Shown: positions 8,784 through 17,731, counted from the stretch's first letter. The stretch: DNA of 64,000 nt from Streptomyces barringtoniae (GCF_020819595.1 NZ_JAJHNP010000006.1:372001-436000); one strand, 5' to 3'. The notes: generated by a model from the sequence alone, not told the origin. Program-made: numbers and translations.

Positions 8784-8930
8784 GGTGCTCTCTTCATTAC
8801 GACGACGGGCGTTGAAGCGAGATGCTTCCAGCGAATGATTCAGGTTACCGGCGCAGGCTCCCCCCGGACCAAATCGGCCCCCTCCCCAAGCCCGTCCCCC
8901 GGCCTCTCACCGGGCCCTTACCGGCGTTTG

Positions 8931-8968
8931 TTGACAACGGTTTCCATGTTTGTTGAAAATGACTGTCA
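8931..8968 (+). promoter_or_regulatory. znuACB promoter with overlapping Zur box
   Basis: TTGACA (8931-8936) is 18 bp from GAAAAT (8955-8960). The predicted start site falls at or next to the A of ATG 8968, so the message is probably leaderless. TGAAAATGACTGTCA (8954-8968) is an imperfect palindrome matching the Streptomyces Zur box and covers the -10 region. Zinc-bound Zur would therefore occlude the promoter directly. Confidence 0.8.
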
Positions 8969-9927
8969 TGAACGTACGACGACGCCTCATACCCGCCGCC
9001 GCGATCACCGCCGCGACCGCCCTCGGCCTCGGCACCCTCACGGCCTGCTCCGGCGACAAGGCGGAGGCGGCGAACACCGGCAGATTCGACGTCGTCGCGT
9101 CCTTCTACCCCATGGCCTTCCTCGCCGAGCGGATCGGCGGGAGCCACGTCCACGTCACCAGTCTCACCTCCCCCGGCCAGGAGCCGCACGACCTGGAGCT
9201 CAGCCCCCGGCAGATCGCCTCCCTCCAGGACTCCGACGCCGTCCTGTACCTGAAGAACCTCCAGCCCTCCGTCGACGACGCGGTGGCCCAGTCCCCGGTC
9301 GGCACGAAGATCGACGCGGCCTCCCTGACCACGCTGGAACAGCACGGCAACGAGGTCGGCGGCCACGCGGCCGCGCACGACACCCACGAGAACGAGGAGT
9401 CCTCGGCCAAGGACCCGCACATCTGGCTCGACCCGGTGCGCTACGCCCAGGTCGCCCAGGGCGTCGGCAAGGCCTTCGAGAAGGCCGACCCCAGGCACGC
9501 CGCCGACTACCGGAAGAACACCACGGCCCTGGTCAGGCAGCTGACCGACCTGGACCAGCAGTTCAAGCACGGCCTCGCGCACACGAAGACCAAGGTCTTC
9601 ATCACCACCCACGCCGCCTTCGGCTACCTCGCCGAGCGCTACGGCCTGACCGAGGAGGCCATCAACGGCCTCGACCCCGAGTCCGAGCCCAGCGCCGCAC
9701 GCGTGAAGGACCTGGAGACGATGGCCGGGGCCGACGGCGTCACCACCGTCTTCTACGAGACGCTCGTCAGCGACCGGACCGCGAAGACCATCGCGAGCGA
9801 CGCCGGCCTGAGGACGGACGTCCTCGACCCGATCGAGGGCATCACCGCCAAGTCCCGCGGCCGGGACTACTTCTCCGTCCAGGAAGCCAACCTCAAGGCG
9901 CTCCAGCAGGCCCTCGGCTCGAAGTGA
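8968..9927 (+). CDS. znuA: Zinc ABC transporter, solute-binding lipoprotein
   Basis: 319 residues. A lipoprotein signal peptide ends in LTAC (Cys about 28). The protein has the two-lobed cluster A-I metal-binding fold: conserved His around the SFYPMAF and EPHDLEL segments, a His/Asp/Glu-rich loop (about 130-145) that could capture zinc, and DPHIWLDP. It binds zinc outside the membrane and delivers it to ZnuB. Start ATG 8968 is the first base of the probable leaderless transcript; ATG 8959 in the same frame is an alternative. It is first in the znuACB operon under Zur control. Confidence 0.93.
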   Translation: MNVRRRLIPAAAITAATALGLGTLTACSGDKAEAANTGRFDVVASFYPMAFLAERIGGSHVHVTSLTSPGQEPHDLELSPRQIASLQDSDAVLYLKNLQPSVDDAVAQSPVGTKIDAASLTTLEQHGNEVGGHAAAHDTHENEESSAKDPHIWLDPVRYAQVAQGVGKAFEKADPRHAADYRKNTTALVRQLTDLDQQFKHGLAHTKTKVFITTHAAFGYLAERYGLTEEAINGLDPESEPSAARVKDLETMAGADGVTTVFYETLVSDRTAKTIASDAGLRTDVLDPIEGITAKSRGRDYFSVQEANLKALQQALGSK

Positions 9928-9938
9928 GGGGACACGAG

Positions 9939-10709
9939 ATGACCAGCCACCCCGTCATATCCCTGCGCGCGGTCACCGCCGAACTCGGCGCGCGCCCCGT
10001 GCTCCGGGGCATCGACCTCACCGTCCACCGCGGCGAGGTCGTCGCGCTGCTCGGCGCCAACGGCTCCGGCAAGTCCACGGCCATCCGCACGATCATCGGC
10101 CAGGTCCCGGTCAGCGGCGGCGCGATCGAGCTGTTCGGCACCCCGCGCCGCGCCTTCCGCGACTGGGCGCGCGTGGGTTACGTACCGCAGCGGACGACCG
10201 CCGTCGGCGGCGTGCCCGCGACGGTGACCGAGATCGTGTCGTCCGGCCGGCTCTCCCGCACCCGCTTCGGCGTCTTCCGCAGGGCCGACCGGGAAGCCGT
10301 GCACCGGGCCCTGGAGCTGGTCGGGATGGCCGACCGCGCCAAGGACTCGGTGAACGCCCTGTCCGGCGGCCAGCACCAGCGCGTCCTGATCGCCCGCGCC
10401 CTCGTCGCCGAGCCCGAACTGCTGATCATGGACGAGCCGATGGCCGGCGTCGACCTGGCCAGCCAGGAGGTGCTCGCCCGCACGCTGAAGCAGCAGGTCG
10501 ACTCCGGTACGACGGTCCTGCTCGTCCTGCACGAACTGGGCCCCCTGGAGCCGCTGATCGACCGGGCGGTCGTACTCAGGGACGGCTGTGTCCTCCACGA
10601 CGGCCCGCCCCCGCAGGCCGTGGGCCAGCACGCGCTGCCCGGCCACGACCACGTACACCCGCACGCGCCGGCGGGCACCGAACCTCTGCGGACGGGACTG
10701 CTGAGCTGA
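9939..10709 (+). CDS. znuC: Zinc ABC transporter, ATP-binding protein
   Basis: 256 residues. Walker A GANGSGKST (about 40-48), signature LSGGQHQR and Walker B LLIMDEP are intact. It powers import through ZnuB at the inner face of the membrane. It starts 11 bp after znuA, and its TGA shares one base with the ATG of znuB, so translation is coupled. The His-rich C-terminal tail (several His among the last 30 residues) is common in ZnuC and may sense zinc. Confidence 0.94.
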   Translation: MTSHPVISLRAVTAELGARPVLRGIDLTVHRGEVVALLGANGSGKSTAIRTIIGQVPVSGGAIELFGTPRRAFRDWARVGYVPQRTTAVGGVPATVTEIVSSGRLSRTRFGVFRRADREAVHRALELVGMADRAKDSVNALSGGQHQRVLIARALVAEPELLIMDEPMAGVDLASQEVLARTLKQQVDSGTTVLLVLHELGPLEPLIDRAVVLRDGCVLHDGPPPQAVGQHALPGHDHVHPHAPAGTEPLRTGLLS

Positions 10710-11611
10710 TGGACCTCCTGAACTACGCCTTCATGCAACGCGCGCTGCTCGCCGCCGTCCTGGTCGGCATCACCGCGCCCGCGGTCGGCATCTACCTGGT
10801 CCAGCGCCGCCAGGCCCTGATGGGCGACGGCATCGGACACGTGGCGATGACGGGCGTCGGCCTCGGCTTCCTCCTGTCCACCTCCCCGGTGTGGATGGCG
10901 ACCGCCGTCTCGGTGCTCGGCGCGGTCCTCATGGAGCTCATCCGCTGGTACGGCAGGACGCGCGGCGACATCGCCCTCGCCATGCTCTTCTACGGCGGTA
11001 TGGCCGGCGGCGTGATGTTGATCAACCTCGCGCCGACGGGATCCAACGCGAACCTGACGACGTACCTGTTCGGCTCGCTGTCCACGGTGTCGCAGTCGGA
11101 CGTCCTGTCGATCTGTCTGCTGGCCGCGTTCGTCGTGCTGGTCACCCTCGGCCTGCGCCGCCAGTTGTTCGCGGTCAGCCAGGACGAGGAGTTCGCGCGG
11201 GTCACGGGCCTGCCGGTGCGCGCGCTGAACCTCCTCACGGCCGTCACGGCCGCGGTCACGGTCACGGTCGCCATGCGCGTGGTGGGGCTGCTGCTGGTGT
11301 CCGCGCTGATGGTGGTGCCGGTGGCGGCGGCGCAGCAGCTCAGCCGCAGCTTCAGCGCCACGTTCGTGATCGCCGTCGCGATCGGGGTGGCCGTGACCGT
11401 CAGCGGCACGATCACCTCCTACTACCAGGACGTGCCGCCCGGCGCGACGATCGTCCTGCTGACCATCGCCGCGTTCGTCGCGCTGACGGTCCTGGCCGCG
11501 CCACTGGCCCGCCGACGCGCCCGCGCGGCGGCCGCCGCACAGCCCGCCGGGGATCCGGCGGAGTGCACGCTTCCGGCCACGAGAGAGGCCGGGGACGAGA
11601 TCATCGTCTGA
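10709..11611 (+). CDS. znuB: Zinc ABC transporter, permease
   Basis: 300 residues with about eight hydrophobic segments of the ABC-3 (ZnuB/TroC) permease family. It forms the membrane channel with ZnuC. The start overlaps the znuC stop by one base. The C terminus is cytoplasmic and Arg/Ala-rich. It is the third gene of the Zur-controlled operon, with zur itself 63 bp downstream. Confidence 0.94.
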   Translation: MDLLNYAFMQRALLAAVLVGITAPAVGIYLVQRRQALMGDGIGHVAMTGVGLGFLLSTSPVWMATAVSVLGAVLMELIRWYGRTRGDIALAMLFYGGMAGGVMLINLAPTGSNANLTTYLFGSLSTVSQSDVLSICLLAAFVVLVTLGLRRQLFAVSQDEEFARVTGLPVRALNLLTAVTAAVTVTVAMRVVGLLLVSALMVVPVAAAQQLSRSFSATFVIAVAIGVAVTVSGTITSYYQDVPPGATIVLLTIAAFVALTVLAAPLARRRARAAAAAQPAGDPAECTLPATREAGDEIIV

Positions 11612-11674
11612 CCGCCGACAGCCCGGGCTGGCACAATGGCCGCCCGGGCAGAAGCGAGACGTGAGGAGACAACG

Positions 11675-12091
11675 GTGACGACCGCTGGACCGCCCGTGAA
11701 GGGCCGCGCGACCCGACAGCGGGCAGCCGTGGCGGCGGCCCTGAACGAGGTCGACGAGTTCCGCAGTGCTCAGGACCTGCACGACATGCTCAAGCACAAG
11801 GGCGACTCGGTCGGCCTGACCACGGTCTATCGCACCCTCCAGTCCCTCGCCGACGCCGGCGAGGTCGACGTCCTGCGCACGTCCGACGGCGAGTCCGTCT
11901 ACCGCCGCTGCAGCACCGGCGAACACCATCACCACCTCGTGTGCCGTACCTGCGGCAAGGCGGTGGAGGTGGAGGGCCCGGCGGTGGAGAAGTGGGCCGA
12001 GGCGATCGCGGCGGAGCACGGGTATGTGAACGTGGCTCACACGGTGGAGATCTTCGGTACGTGTGCGGACTGCGCGGCGCAGAGCGGCTGA
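11675..12091 (+). CDS. zur: Zinc uptake regulator, Fur family
   Basis: 138 residues. The N-terminal winged helix contains the recognition helix LTTVYRTLQSL. The C-terminal domain has metal ligands in HHHHLVCRTCGK and a final CADC, giving a structural Cys4 zinc site plus a regulatory site. It represses znuACB when zinc-bound and, in Streptomyces, also controls zinc-free ribosomal proteins and coelibactin-type genes. Start GTG 11675 follows GAGGAG six bases upstream. An in-frame ATG at 11636 has no ribosome-binding site and would add a non-family extension. A separate promoter is possible in the 63-bp gap after znuB. Confidence 0.95.
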   Translation: MTTAGPPVKGRATRQRAAVAAALNEVDEFRSAQDLHDMLKHKGDSVGLTTVYRTLQSLADAGEVDVLRTSDGESVYRRCSTGEHHHHLVCRTCGKAVEVEGPAVEKWAEAIAAEHGYVNVAHTVEIFGTCADCAAQSG

Positions 12092-12096
12092 CGTTG

Positions 12097-12633
12097 CTAC
12101 ACGCGGCTGAGGTGGCGGTCCAGGATCGCCCTCAGCCGGTCTGCGTCCGCCGGGTCGGCCAAGCCTCTCTTGGGCAGCGTCGTGAACGTGGTGGCGTTCT
12201 TGTCGGCGCTGAACAGGACGAACACGCGCGCTGTCTCCCGGTATCGGGGCTGTGCGGCCCAGGCGACCGACCCCGTGGTGTGGTCGGTCGCCACGGACAC
12301 GCCGCTCTCGGTGACCATCGCCCGGAACACGCCCCGCTGTTCGGCCAGCCGCTGGAAGGCGCGGGCCTGCAACCACGGAGACAAGGCCAGCGCAGTGGTG
12401 GCCACGACCATGGACGCCAGCATGCCGGGCGAGAAGTGCTTGTCCCCGCGCACGAGCGACACGATCTCCACGAGGGCGCCGCACCCCATCACGAAGGGCA
12501 TCCACCGGTAGATCCACCCCTGCCGGCTCACCCGCAGCCGCGCCCGCAGCGCCGAGGTGAAGTCCGCCACCTCCGGCCGGTATGTCAGTTCCACGACGTC
12601 CTGCACCGCATCCCGCCCCATGTCCATGACCAT
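12097..12633 (-). CDS. YcxB-like membrane protein
   Basis: 178 residues. Two adjacent transmembrane helices (about 45-60 and 70-90) are followed by a cytoplasmic C-terminal domain with the YcxB pattern, including W/F-rich strands and a TLPKR segment near the end. The family is widespread and of unknown function. It is convergent with zur, 5 bp from its stop, and follows the phosphatase gene on the same strand by 41 bp. Confidence 0.75.
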   Translation of the reverse strand: MVMDMGRDAVQDVVELTYRPEVADFTSALRARLRVSRQGWIYRWMPFVMGCGALVEIVSLVRGDKHFSPGMLASMVVATTALALSPWLQARAFQRLAEQRGVFRAMVTESGVSVATDHTTGSVAWAAQPRYRETARVFVLFSADKNATTFTTLPKRGLADPADADRLRAILDRHLSRV

Positions 12634-12674
12634 GAAGCGGGATCGTACAGAAGCCGATCATGCGGCGCCCGCGC

Positions 12675-14006
12675 TCATGCCCGCCCGAAGCACCGCTCGA
12701 GTTCGTCCAGGTCGTAGAAGGCACTGTGCTCGGTGATCGGACGGCAGCCCGCCTTGAACGGCGTCTCCCGCTCGTTGTACAGCATGCGGACGAGGTAACG
12801 GCCGTCCTTCTCGTACACGTCCCACTGGACGTTGGCACCCAGAGGCGCCACCGACGCGCCCCGCCAGGGGTTGTCGGCGTAGGTGTACGGCTCCCCCGGC
12901 GTCGCCGGCCTGGTGCTGCCCGGCAGGCCCATCAGCGCGGCGAGGGGGATGATCTCCTCGGCGTGGGTGAAGCGCAGCTCGGCGCCGAGGTCGCTGGTGC
13001 CGGCGCGCTTGGCCTCGACCTGCCGGAAGAAGTCGTCCAGGAGGACGCCGGCCATCTTGTAGGTGATGTCGCTGCCGGAGAAGCCGGGGCCCTTCTCGTA
13101 GAAGTCCTCGGCGTCGGAGAGGTAGCCGAACCAGGCCGCGTCCGAGCGCGAGATGTAGCGGTCCATGCCCCAGCCACTGCCGTCGGGGTCGGGGCTCTCC
13201 TCGGTCATGGCCGGTGCAATTGCGTACAGGTTGTAGATCGCCTGCGCGGCGCCCACCTGGTCGCTGATCCCGTCGACGAAGGGTTGCTTGAAGATCCTGC
13301 GCAGCACACTGTGCGCGGCCTCCTGCGTCCTGGGCTGGTCGGTGATCGCGTTCAGCGTGTCCTTGAGGCGCTGGTCGTTCGCGATGTAGTCGCGGTACGC
13401 GGCACCGCCCGCCGCCTTGTGGAAGTACAGCAGGTCCTTGTCGGTGCGGGTGGGAGCGATCAGCGGCTTCAGCGCGGGGTCGGCGGCGGCGAGGGCGCCG
13501 GTGTACTCGCCCGCGCTGTCCACGGCCCGCCCCTGCCCGGAGCTGACCACGTCGATCTTCTCGCCCTCGTCGGCGATCTTCGCGAACAGCGTGGGCAGCC
13601 GTTGCTCCGTCCGCGTCGCGGTGTCCCGCATCTCCTGCCGGCCGCGCTCGCTGAGGTTGCCGTAGCCGACCTTCTCCATGGCGGCCGTCAGTGCCCGCAC
13701 CGTCGGCCCGAACTCCTCTCCCCGGCCGGTGAGCTGGTCCTCGGCCTGCGCCCTGTCCCACAGTCCGAGGACCAGGTCGCCGTCCTCGCTGCCGGTCGCC
13801 GCACGGGAGCCGTGCCGGGAGGCGTTCTCGGTGAAGACTGCGGTGTATCCGGCCGGGGGCTGCTGGTAGGCGCGCGGGTTCTGCCCGGGCTCGTACGGCG
13901 CCTTGGTGCCGTAACTCTCGCGGTGCGGGGGGTCGTCGGCGGCGTGCGCGGGCAGCGCGGTGAGCAGCAGGGCGCCGAGGGCGAGAACGGGCGTGAGACG
14001 TCTCAT
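12675..14006 (-). CDS. Secreted histidine-type acid phosphatase
   Basis: 443 residues. A signal peptide ends at about residue 22 (AHA). The branch-2 histidine phosphatase motif RHGSR is at 64-68, with His65 as the phospho-acceptor, and the distal HAE proton-donor motif lies in RFTHAEEI. The fold is that of multiple inositol polyphosphate phosphatase and phytase-like enzymes, so it probably releases phosphate from organic esters outside the cell. The next gene upstream (uppS) runs in the same direction 40 bp away, so read-through is possible. No pho box was identified. Confidence 0.88.
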   Translation of the reverse strand: MRRLTPVLALGALLLTALPAHAADDPPHRESYGTKAPYEPGQNPRAYQQPPAGYTAVFTENASRHGSRAATGSEDGDLVLGLWDRAQAEDQLTGRGEEFGPTVRALTAAMEKVGYGNLSERGRQEMRDTATRTEQRLPTLFAKIADEGEKIDVVSSGQGRAVDSAGEYTGALAAADPALKPLIAPTRTDKDLLYFHKAAGGAAYRDYIANDQRLKDTLNAITDQPRTQEAAHSVLRRIFKQPFVDGISDQVGAAQAIYNLYAIAPAMTEESPDPDGSGWGMDRYISRSDAAWFGYLSDAEDFYEKGPGFSGSDITYKMAGVLLDDFFRQVEAKRAGTSDLGAELRFTHAEEIIPLAALMGLPGSTRPATPGEPYTYADNPWRGASVAPLGANVQWDVYEKDGRYLVRMLYNERETPFKAGCRPITEHSAFYDLDELERCFGRA

Positions 14007-14046
14007 AAGTCCTCCATCCTCGGCGGCCCGCGTGAACCGCCGGTGG

Positions 14047-14895
14047 CTACGAAGTGGACTCGCCCTTCATCGCGGCCTCCATGGCGAGGAGTTCCTCGTT
14101 CGGGACGGCGCCGCCGAACCGCCGGTCGCGGGAGGCGAATTCGACGCAGGCCCGCCACAGGTCACGGCGGTCGAAGTCGGGCCACAGCACGTCCTGGAAG
14201 ACCATCTCGGCGTACGCGCTCTGCCAGAGCAGGTAGTTGGAGGTGCGCTGCTCCCCGCTGGGCCGCAGGAAGAGGTCCACGTCCGGCATGTCGGGGTAGT
14301 ACAGGTACTTCTGGATGGTCTTCTCGCTGACCTTCGACGGGTCGAGCCGCCCCGCCGCGACGTCCTCGGCCAGCGCCTTCGCCGCGTCGGCGAGTTCGGC
14401 GCGCCCGCCGTAGTTCATGCAGAAGTACAGGGTGAGGAGATCGTTGCCCTTGGTCTGCTCCTGGGCGACCTGCAGTTCCTTGGCGACCGACTTCCACAGC
14501 CTGGGCATACGGCCCACCCAGCGCACCCGGATCCCGAGATCGTCGAGCTGGTCCCGCGTCTTGCGGATGAAGTCGCGGTTGAAGTTCATCAGGAAGCGGA
14601 CCTCGTCGGGGGAACGCTTCCAGTTCTCGGTGGAGAAGGCGTAGAGGGAGATGTTGCGCACACCGATCTCGATCGAGCCCTGGAGCACGTCCAGCACCCG
14701 CTCGGCCCCGACCTTGTGCCCCTCCGTCCGGGGCAGCCCGCGCTCCTTGGCCCACCGCCCGTTGCCGTCCATGACGATGGCCACGTGGTTCGGGACCAGC
14801 TCGCCGGGGAGCTTGGGCGCGCGGGCGCCGGACGGGTGCGGCTCCGGCGCCTTGTACTCGCGCCGCTGGCGCCCCAGGATCCCGCGTACGACCAT
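14047..14895 (-). CDS. uppS: Isoprenyl (undecaprenyl) diphosphate synthase
   Basis: 282 residues. Cis-prenyltransferase motifs are intact: [26 protein letters not shown] and the C-terminal [15 protein letters not shown] with the RxSGExRxSNF-type signature. It builds the long-chain polyprenyl carrier for peptidoglycan and teichoic acid precursors at the membrane. Start ATG 14895 gives the normal family length. It follows recO by 41 bp on the same strand, the usual actinobacterial recO-uppS pair. Confidence 0.96.
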   Translation of the reverse strand: MVVRGILGRQRREYKAPEPHPSGARAPKLPGELVPNHVAIVMDGNGRWAKERGLPRTEGHKVGAERVLDVLQGSIEIGVRNISLYAFSTENWKRSPDEVRFLMNFNRDFIRKTRDQLDDLGIRVRWVGRMPRLWKSVAKELQVAQEQTKGNDLLTLYFCMNYGGRAELADAAKALAEDVAAGRLDPSKVSEKTIQKYLYYPDMPDVDLFLRPSGEQRTSNYLLWQSAYAEMVFQDVLWPDFDRRDLWRACVEFASRDRRFGGAVPNEELLAMEAAMKGESTS

Positions 14896-14936
14896 GTGCT
14901 TCTCGTCTCCCTCTTGCTTCTCGACGTATCCGAGCG

Positions 14937-15683
14937 TTACTTCTCGACGTACCTGAGCGAACGCAGCCCGCGCTCCAGATGCCAGTGCAGGTAGGCGGAC
15001 ACCAGCCCGCTGCCCTCCCGGACGTACCGCGCCTCGCACGCGTCCGCCGTCTCCCAGTCTCCCGTAAGCAGCGCCCCGAGGAGCAGCAGGGTCTGCGGCG
15101 ACGGTACGACGCTGCCGGGCACCCGGCAGTCGGCGCAGACGGAACCACCGGAGGCCACGGAGAAGAACCGGTTCGGACCGGGCATCCCGCACTTCGCGCA
15201 GTCACTGAAACTCGGGGCGTAGCCGTTGACGGCGAGGGAGCGGAGCAGGAAGGCGTCGAGGACGAGGTGGGGTGCGTGCTCGCCCCGGGCCAGCGTCCGC
15301 AGGGCACCGACGAGCAGCAGATACTGCTGCACCGCGGGCTCCCCCTCGTGGTCGGTGAACCGCTCGGCGGTCTCCAGCATCGCCGTCCCGGCGGTGTACC
15401 GCGCGTAGTCGGTGACGATCCCGCCACCGTACGGCGCGATGGTCTCACTCTGCGTGCACAGGGGCAGCCCCCGCCCGACCAGTTCGCTCCCGCGCGCGAA
15501 GAACTGCACGTCGACGTGGGAGAAGGGCTCCAGCCGGGCCCCGAACTTCGACTTGGTCCGCCGCACTCCCCGGGCCACGGCCCGCACCCGCCCGTGACCG
15601 CGCGTGAGCAGCGTGATGATCCGGTCCGCCTCGCCCAGCTTCTGGGTGCGCAGCACGATGCCGTCGTCGCGGAACAGACTCAT
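14937..15683 (-). CDS. recO: DNA repair protein RecO
   Basis: 248 residues. The N-terminal OB fold begins [22 protein letters not shown]-terminal helical domain carries a Cys4 zinc module (CAKC at about 164, CADC about 20 residues later). RecO loads RecA on SSB-coated gaps in the RecFOR pathway. Start ATG 15683 matches the family; an ATG nine bases upstream lacks support. It is the first gene of the recO-uppS unit and divergent from the adenylate-ligase gene. Confidence 0.96.
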   Translation of the reverse strand: MSLFRDDGIVLRTQKLGEADRIITLLTRGHGRVRAVARGVRRTKSKFGARLEPFSHVDVQFFARGSELVGRGLPLCTQSETIAPYGGGIVTDYARYTAGTAMLETAERFTDHEGEPAVQQYLLLVGALRTLARGEHAPHLVLDAFLLRSLAVNGYAPSFSDCAKCGMPGPNRFFSVASGGSVCADCRVPGSVVPSPQTLLLLGALLTGDWETADACEARYVREGSGLVSAYLHWHLERGLRSLRYVEK

Positions 15684-15763
15684 GCGCACCATTCTCGCCC
15701 AAGCGCTCCCCCGCAGAGCACCTTAAACAATATGTTGAAGGCAGGCAGTGAACGCGACGCGAA

Positions 15764-17092
15764 ATGTGGAAGAAGGTGCAGCCCGTGCCGCTCGACGGCT
15801 TCACTCCCTGGCCCGAGGACACCGCCCTCGCCTACCGCCGCGCCGGCCACTGGCAGGGCCGCCCCCTGCCCGAGCTGCTGCACGACCGGGCGCGCGAGCA
15901 CGGCCCGCGCACCGCGCTCGTGCACGGCACGACCCGGCTGACGTACTTCCAGCTGGACCGCCGGGTGAGCCGGATGGCAGCCGGTCTGCGGCTGCGCGGT
16001 GTCGAGCCCGGCAAGCGGGTCGTGGTGCAGCTGCCGCACACCCCGGAGTTCGTCGTCACGGTGTTCGCGCTGATGCGGGCCGGGGCGATCCCCGTGCTCT
16101 CGCCGCCGGCCCACCGGGAGACGGAGATCGCCCACCTGGTCGCCGCGACCGAGGCCGTCGGTTACGCCGGTCCGACCGTGCACCACGGCGTCGGCCACGC
16201 GGCGATGGCCGCCCGGATCTCCGCCCGCTCGACATCGCTGCGCCGCATCTTCAGCCTCGCCCCGCCCGGCGAGCAGACGGGCGGCTTCTCGATGCTGCCG
16301 GGCGGGGCCCTCGCCTTCCCGCTGCACACGGTGGACGAGGCCCCCCTGCCGGACCGCCGCCTGGACGCCTCCCACGTGGCGTTCCTCCTGCCGTCGGGCG
16401 ATACGACGACACCGCCGAAGCTCGTCGCCCGCACCCACGACGACTACGCCTGCCAGCTCCGCGCCGCCGCCGAACCACTCGCCCTAGGGCCCGAGGACGT
16501 CTATCTGGCGGTGCCGCCCGCGGACTTCGCCCTCACCCTCGGCTGCCCCGGCGTCCTCGGCACGCTGGCGGTGGGCGGCACCGTGGTCCTGCTCGACGAC
16601 CCGGCGCCGGCCGCGGCCTTCCGCGCGATCGCACAGGAACGGGTGACGGTCACCTCGCTGTCGCCCGGCGCCGCCGCCCTCTGGCTGGACGCCCTGGACG
16701 ACACCAAGGCCGACCTGGACTCGCTGCGGGTGACGCAGATCGGCGGTGCCCACCTCGACCAGACCCTCGCCGCCCGGATCGAGCCCGGTTTCGGCTGCCG
16801 GCTCCAGCGGGTGTACGGCAGGGCGGAGGGGCCGCTCACCGCCACCCGCCCGGACGACCCACGGGAGGTGGTCCTCACCACCCAGGGCCGTCCGCTCTCC
16901 CCTGCCGACGAGATCCGCATCGACGCCCCCGAGGGCGAGACCGGCGAACTCCTCGTCCGGGGCCCGTACACCGTGCGCGGCTACTACCGCTCCCCCGACC
17001 TCGACGCCCGCGCGTTCACCGCCGACGGCTTCCACCGCACCGGAGACCTGGCCCGTCTGACCCCCGAGGGCAACCTGGTCGTGGCCGGCTAG
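15764..17092 (+). CDS. DhbE-like aryl-acid adenylate ligase lacking the C-terminal domain
   Basis: 442 residues, against about 540 for DhbE/EntE. It aligns along the whole N-terminal domain: FTPWPEDTALAYRRAGHW at the start, a GRAEGPLTATRPDDP A5-like segment, and GPYTVRGYYRSPDLDARAF with TGD (A7/A8 region). It stops directly after GNLVVAG, exactly where the hinge and the Lys-bearing C-terminal subdomain should begin. The phosphate-binding A3 loop is also unusual (PSGDTTTPPK instead of SGGSTGxxK). Full DhbE enzymes activate dihydroxybenzoate or salicylate; this form may be inactive, work in trans, or be a pseudogene. A real small gene on the other strand abuts its end, so this is not a simple frameshift. 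Confidence 0.75.
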   Translation: MWKKVQPVPLDGFTPWPEDTALAYRRAGHWQGRPLPELLHDRAREHGPRTALVHGTTRLTYFQLDRRVSRMAAGLRLRGVEPGKRVVVQLPHTPEFVVTVFALMRAGAIPVLSPPAHRETEIAHLVAATEAVGYAGPTVHHGVGHAAMAARISARSTSLRRIFSLAPPGEQTGGFSMLPGGALAFPLHTVDEAPLPDRRLDASHVAFLLPSGDTTTPPKLVARTHDDYACQLRAAAEPLALGPEDVYLAVPPADFALTLGCPGVLGTLAVGGTVVLLDDPAPAAAFRAIAQERVTVTSLSPGAAALWLDALDDTKADLDSLRVTQIGGAHLDQTLAARIEPGFGCRLQRVYGRAEGPLTATRPDDPREVVLTTQGRPLSPADEIRIDAPEGETGELLVRGPYTVRGYYRSPDLDARAFTADGFHRTGDLARLTPEGNLVVAG

Positions 17093-17313
17093 GGGACCTC
17101 CCCACGGCTGCGGGCGTCGGCACAGGCGGTCGCCGCGCTCAGCCGCTCGGCGGCGGTGGCGGGCCGCACGGCCGAGGGGTCGGCGTCCCACTCCCTGCCT
17201 CCGCCGTAAGGTCTGAGCTGAAGGTACGGGCCCACGTGCCCCATGACGATCCCGACCCGCCCGGTACGGGTGTCCACGGCATGACTGCCGGCCGGGAGCG
17301 CGGGGGGCCTCAC
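17089..17313 (-). CDS. Small conserved beta-rich protein (GRVGxVMGHVGPYxQLRP family)
   Basis: 74 residues starting at GTG 17313, whose first bases overlap the TGA of the preceding tiny gene (GTGA), so translation is coupled. The core TGRVGIVMGHVGPYLQLRP and REWDADP is a recurrent signature of very small Streptomyces proteins, and the compact strand pattern suggests an SH3-like barrel. It has no signal peptide or membrane helix. Such genes often accompany Xre/DUF397-type regulatory modules, but none is intact here. Function unknown. The last four bases overlap the end of the convergent adenylate ligase. Confidence 0.72.
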   Translation of the reverse strand: MRPPALPAGSHAVDTRTGRVGIVMGHVGPYLQLRPYGGGREWDADPSAVRPATAAERLSAATACADARSRGEVP

Positions 17314-17408
17314 CGCGAGAACCCCGCCGCCATGGCCCTCGCAAGCCGCCGTTCGAGAGCCGACCGCAATTCCTTCAAGGTCTCCTCCGCCTCTTCGGTT
17401 CCGGCCAT
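17310..17408 (-). CDS. 32-residue helical peptide, coupled to downstream small gene
   Basis: A very short gene, ATG 17408 preceded by GGGGAG, encoding a single amphipathic helix rich in Glu, Leu and Arg (EETLKELRSALERRLARAM). It ends in TCGCGGTGA, where the final GTGA provides the start of the next gene. The coupling, ribosome-binding site and regular heptad-like spacing argue that it is real. It may be a partner of the downstream beta-rich protein. Confidence 0.6.
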   Translation of the reverse strand: MAGTEEAEETLKELRSALERRLARAMAAGFSR

Positions 17409-17731
17409 CCGCTCCCCTCTCTTGCCAGTTTTCACTCTTCGCACACCACAGGTGACTCTCTGCCACTCCACTCGGCCGGCGTCCGCGCCCTGCAACTGCG
17501 GGCCGGCTCAGGGGTGTTGGCCATGGCCGACGGCTCTCGCAAGGCAGCGGACAAACCGCCCGCCGCGTCGCCACTGGTGCCGACCTCTGGCAGCTAGCCC
17601 ATTCGTGTGCGCCGTCTTGACCGCCCCCACGCCCCCTCCTATGGTCGCGCTACCGACCGGACGTAGGACGTAGGACGTCGTATCTCCCACCCCTCCTCCC
17701 CTCCCTCCCCCGACGACTTGCTGGAGGACCC
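17409..17731. other. 323-bp intergenic region with divergent promoters
   Basis: The region separates the two tiny minus-strand genes from the ABC importer operon. Its left part must hold the promoter of the tiny genes; the AT-richer tract around 17428-17442 is the only obvious candidate. Its right part holds the importer promoter. A 24-codon open frame (17523-17597, +) starts with ATG but has no ribosome-binding site and is not called. Nothing else was recognised. Confidence 0.5.
17617..17645 (+). promoter_or_regulatory. Sigma-70-type promoter of the ABC importer operon
   Basis: TTGACC (17617-17622), a 17-bp spacer and TATGGT (17640-17645) form a good vegetative-type promoter about 87 bp before the first gene. 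Just downstream (about 17660-17680) is a short direct repeat of ACGTAGG, which could be a regulator site. Confidence 0.55.

Noticed and set aside
7200..10709. Very long open frame on the plus strand over glyS and znuA
   Set aside because: It runs antisense to glyS and out of frame with znuA, and only its last part is znuC. A high-GC shadow.
11636..11674. Upstream ATG start for zur
   Set aside because: No ribosome-binding site and the added residues are outside the family alignment; GTG 11675 has GAGGAG.
17523..17597. 24-codon plus-strand frame (MADGSRK...)
   Set aside because: No ribosome-binding site, no family and no conservation evidence.
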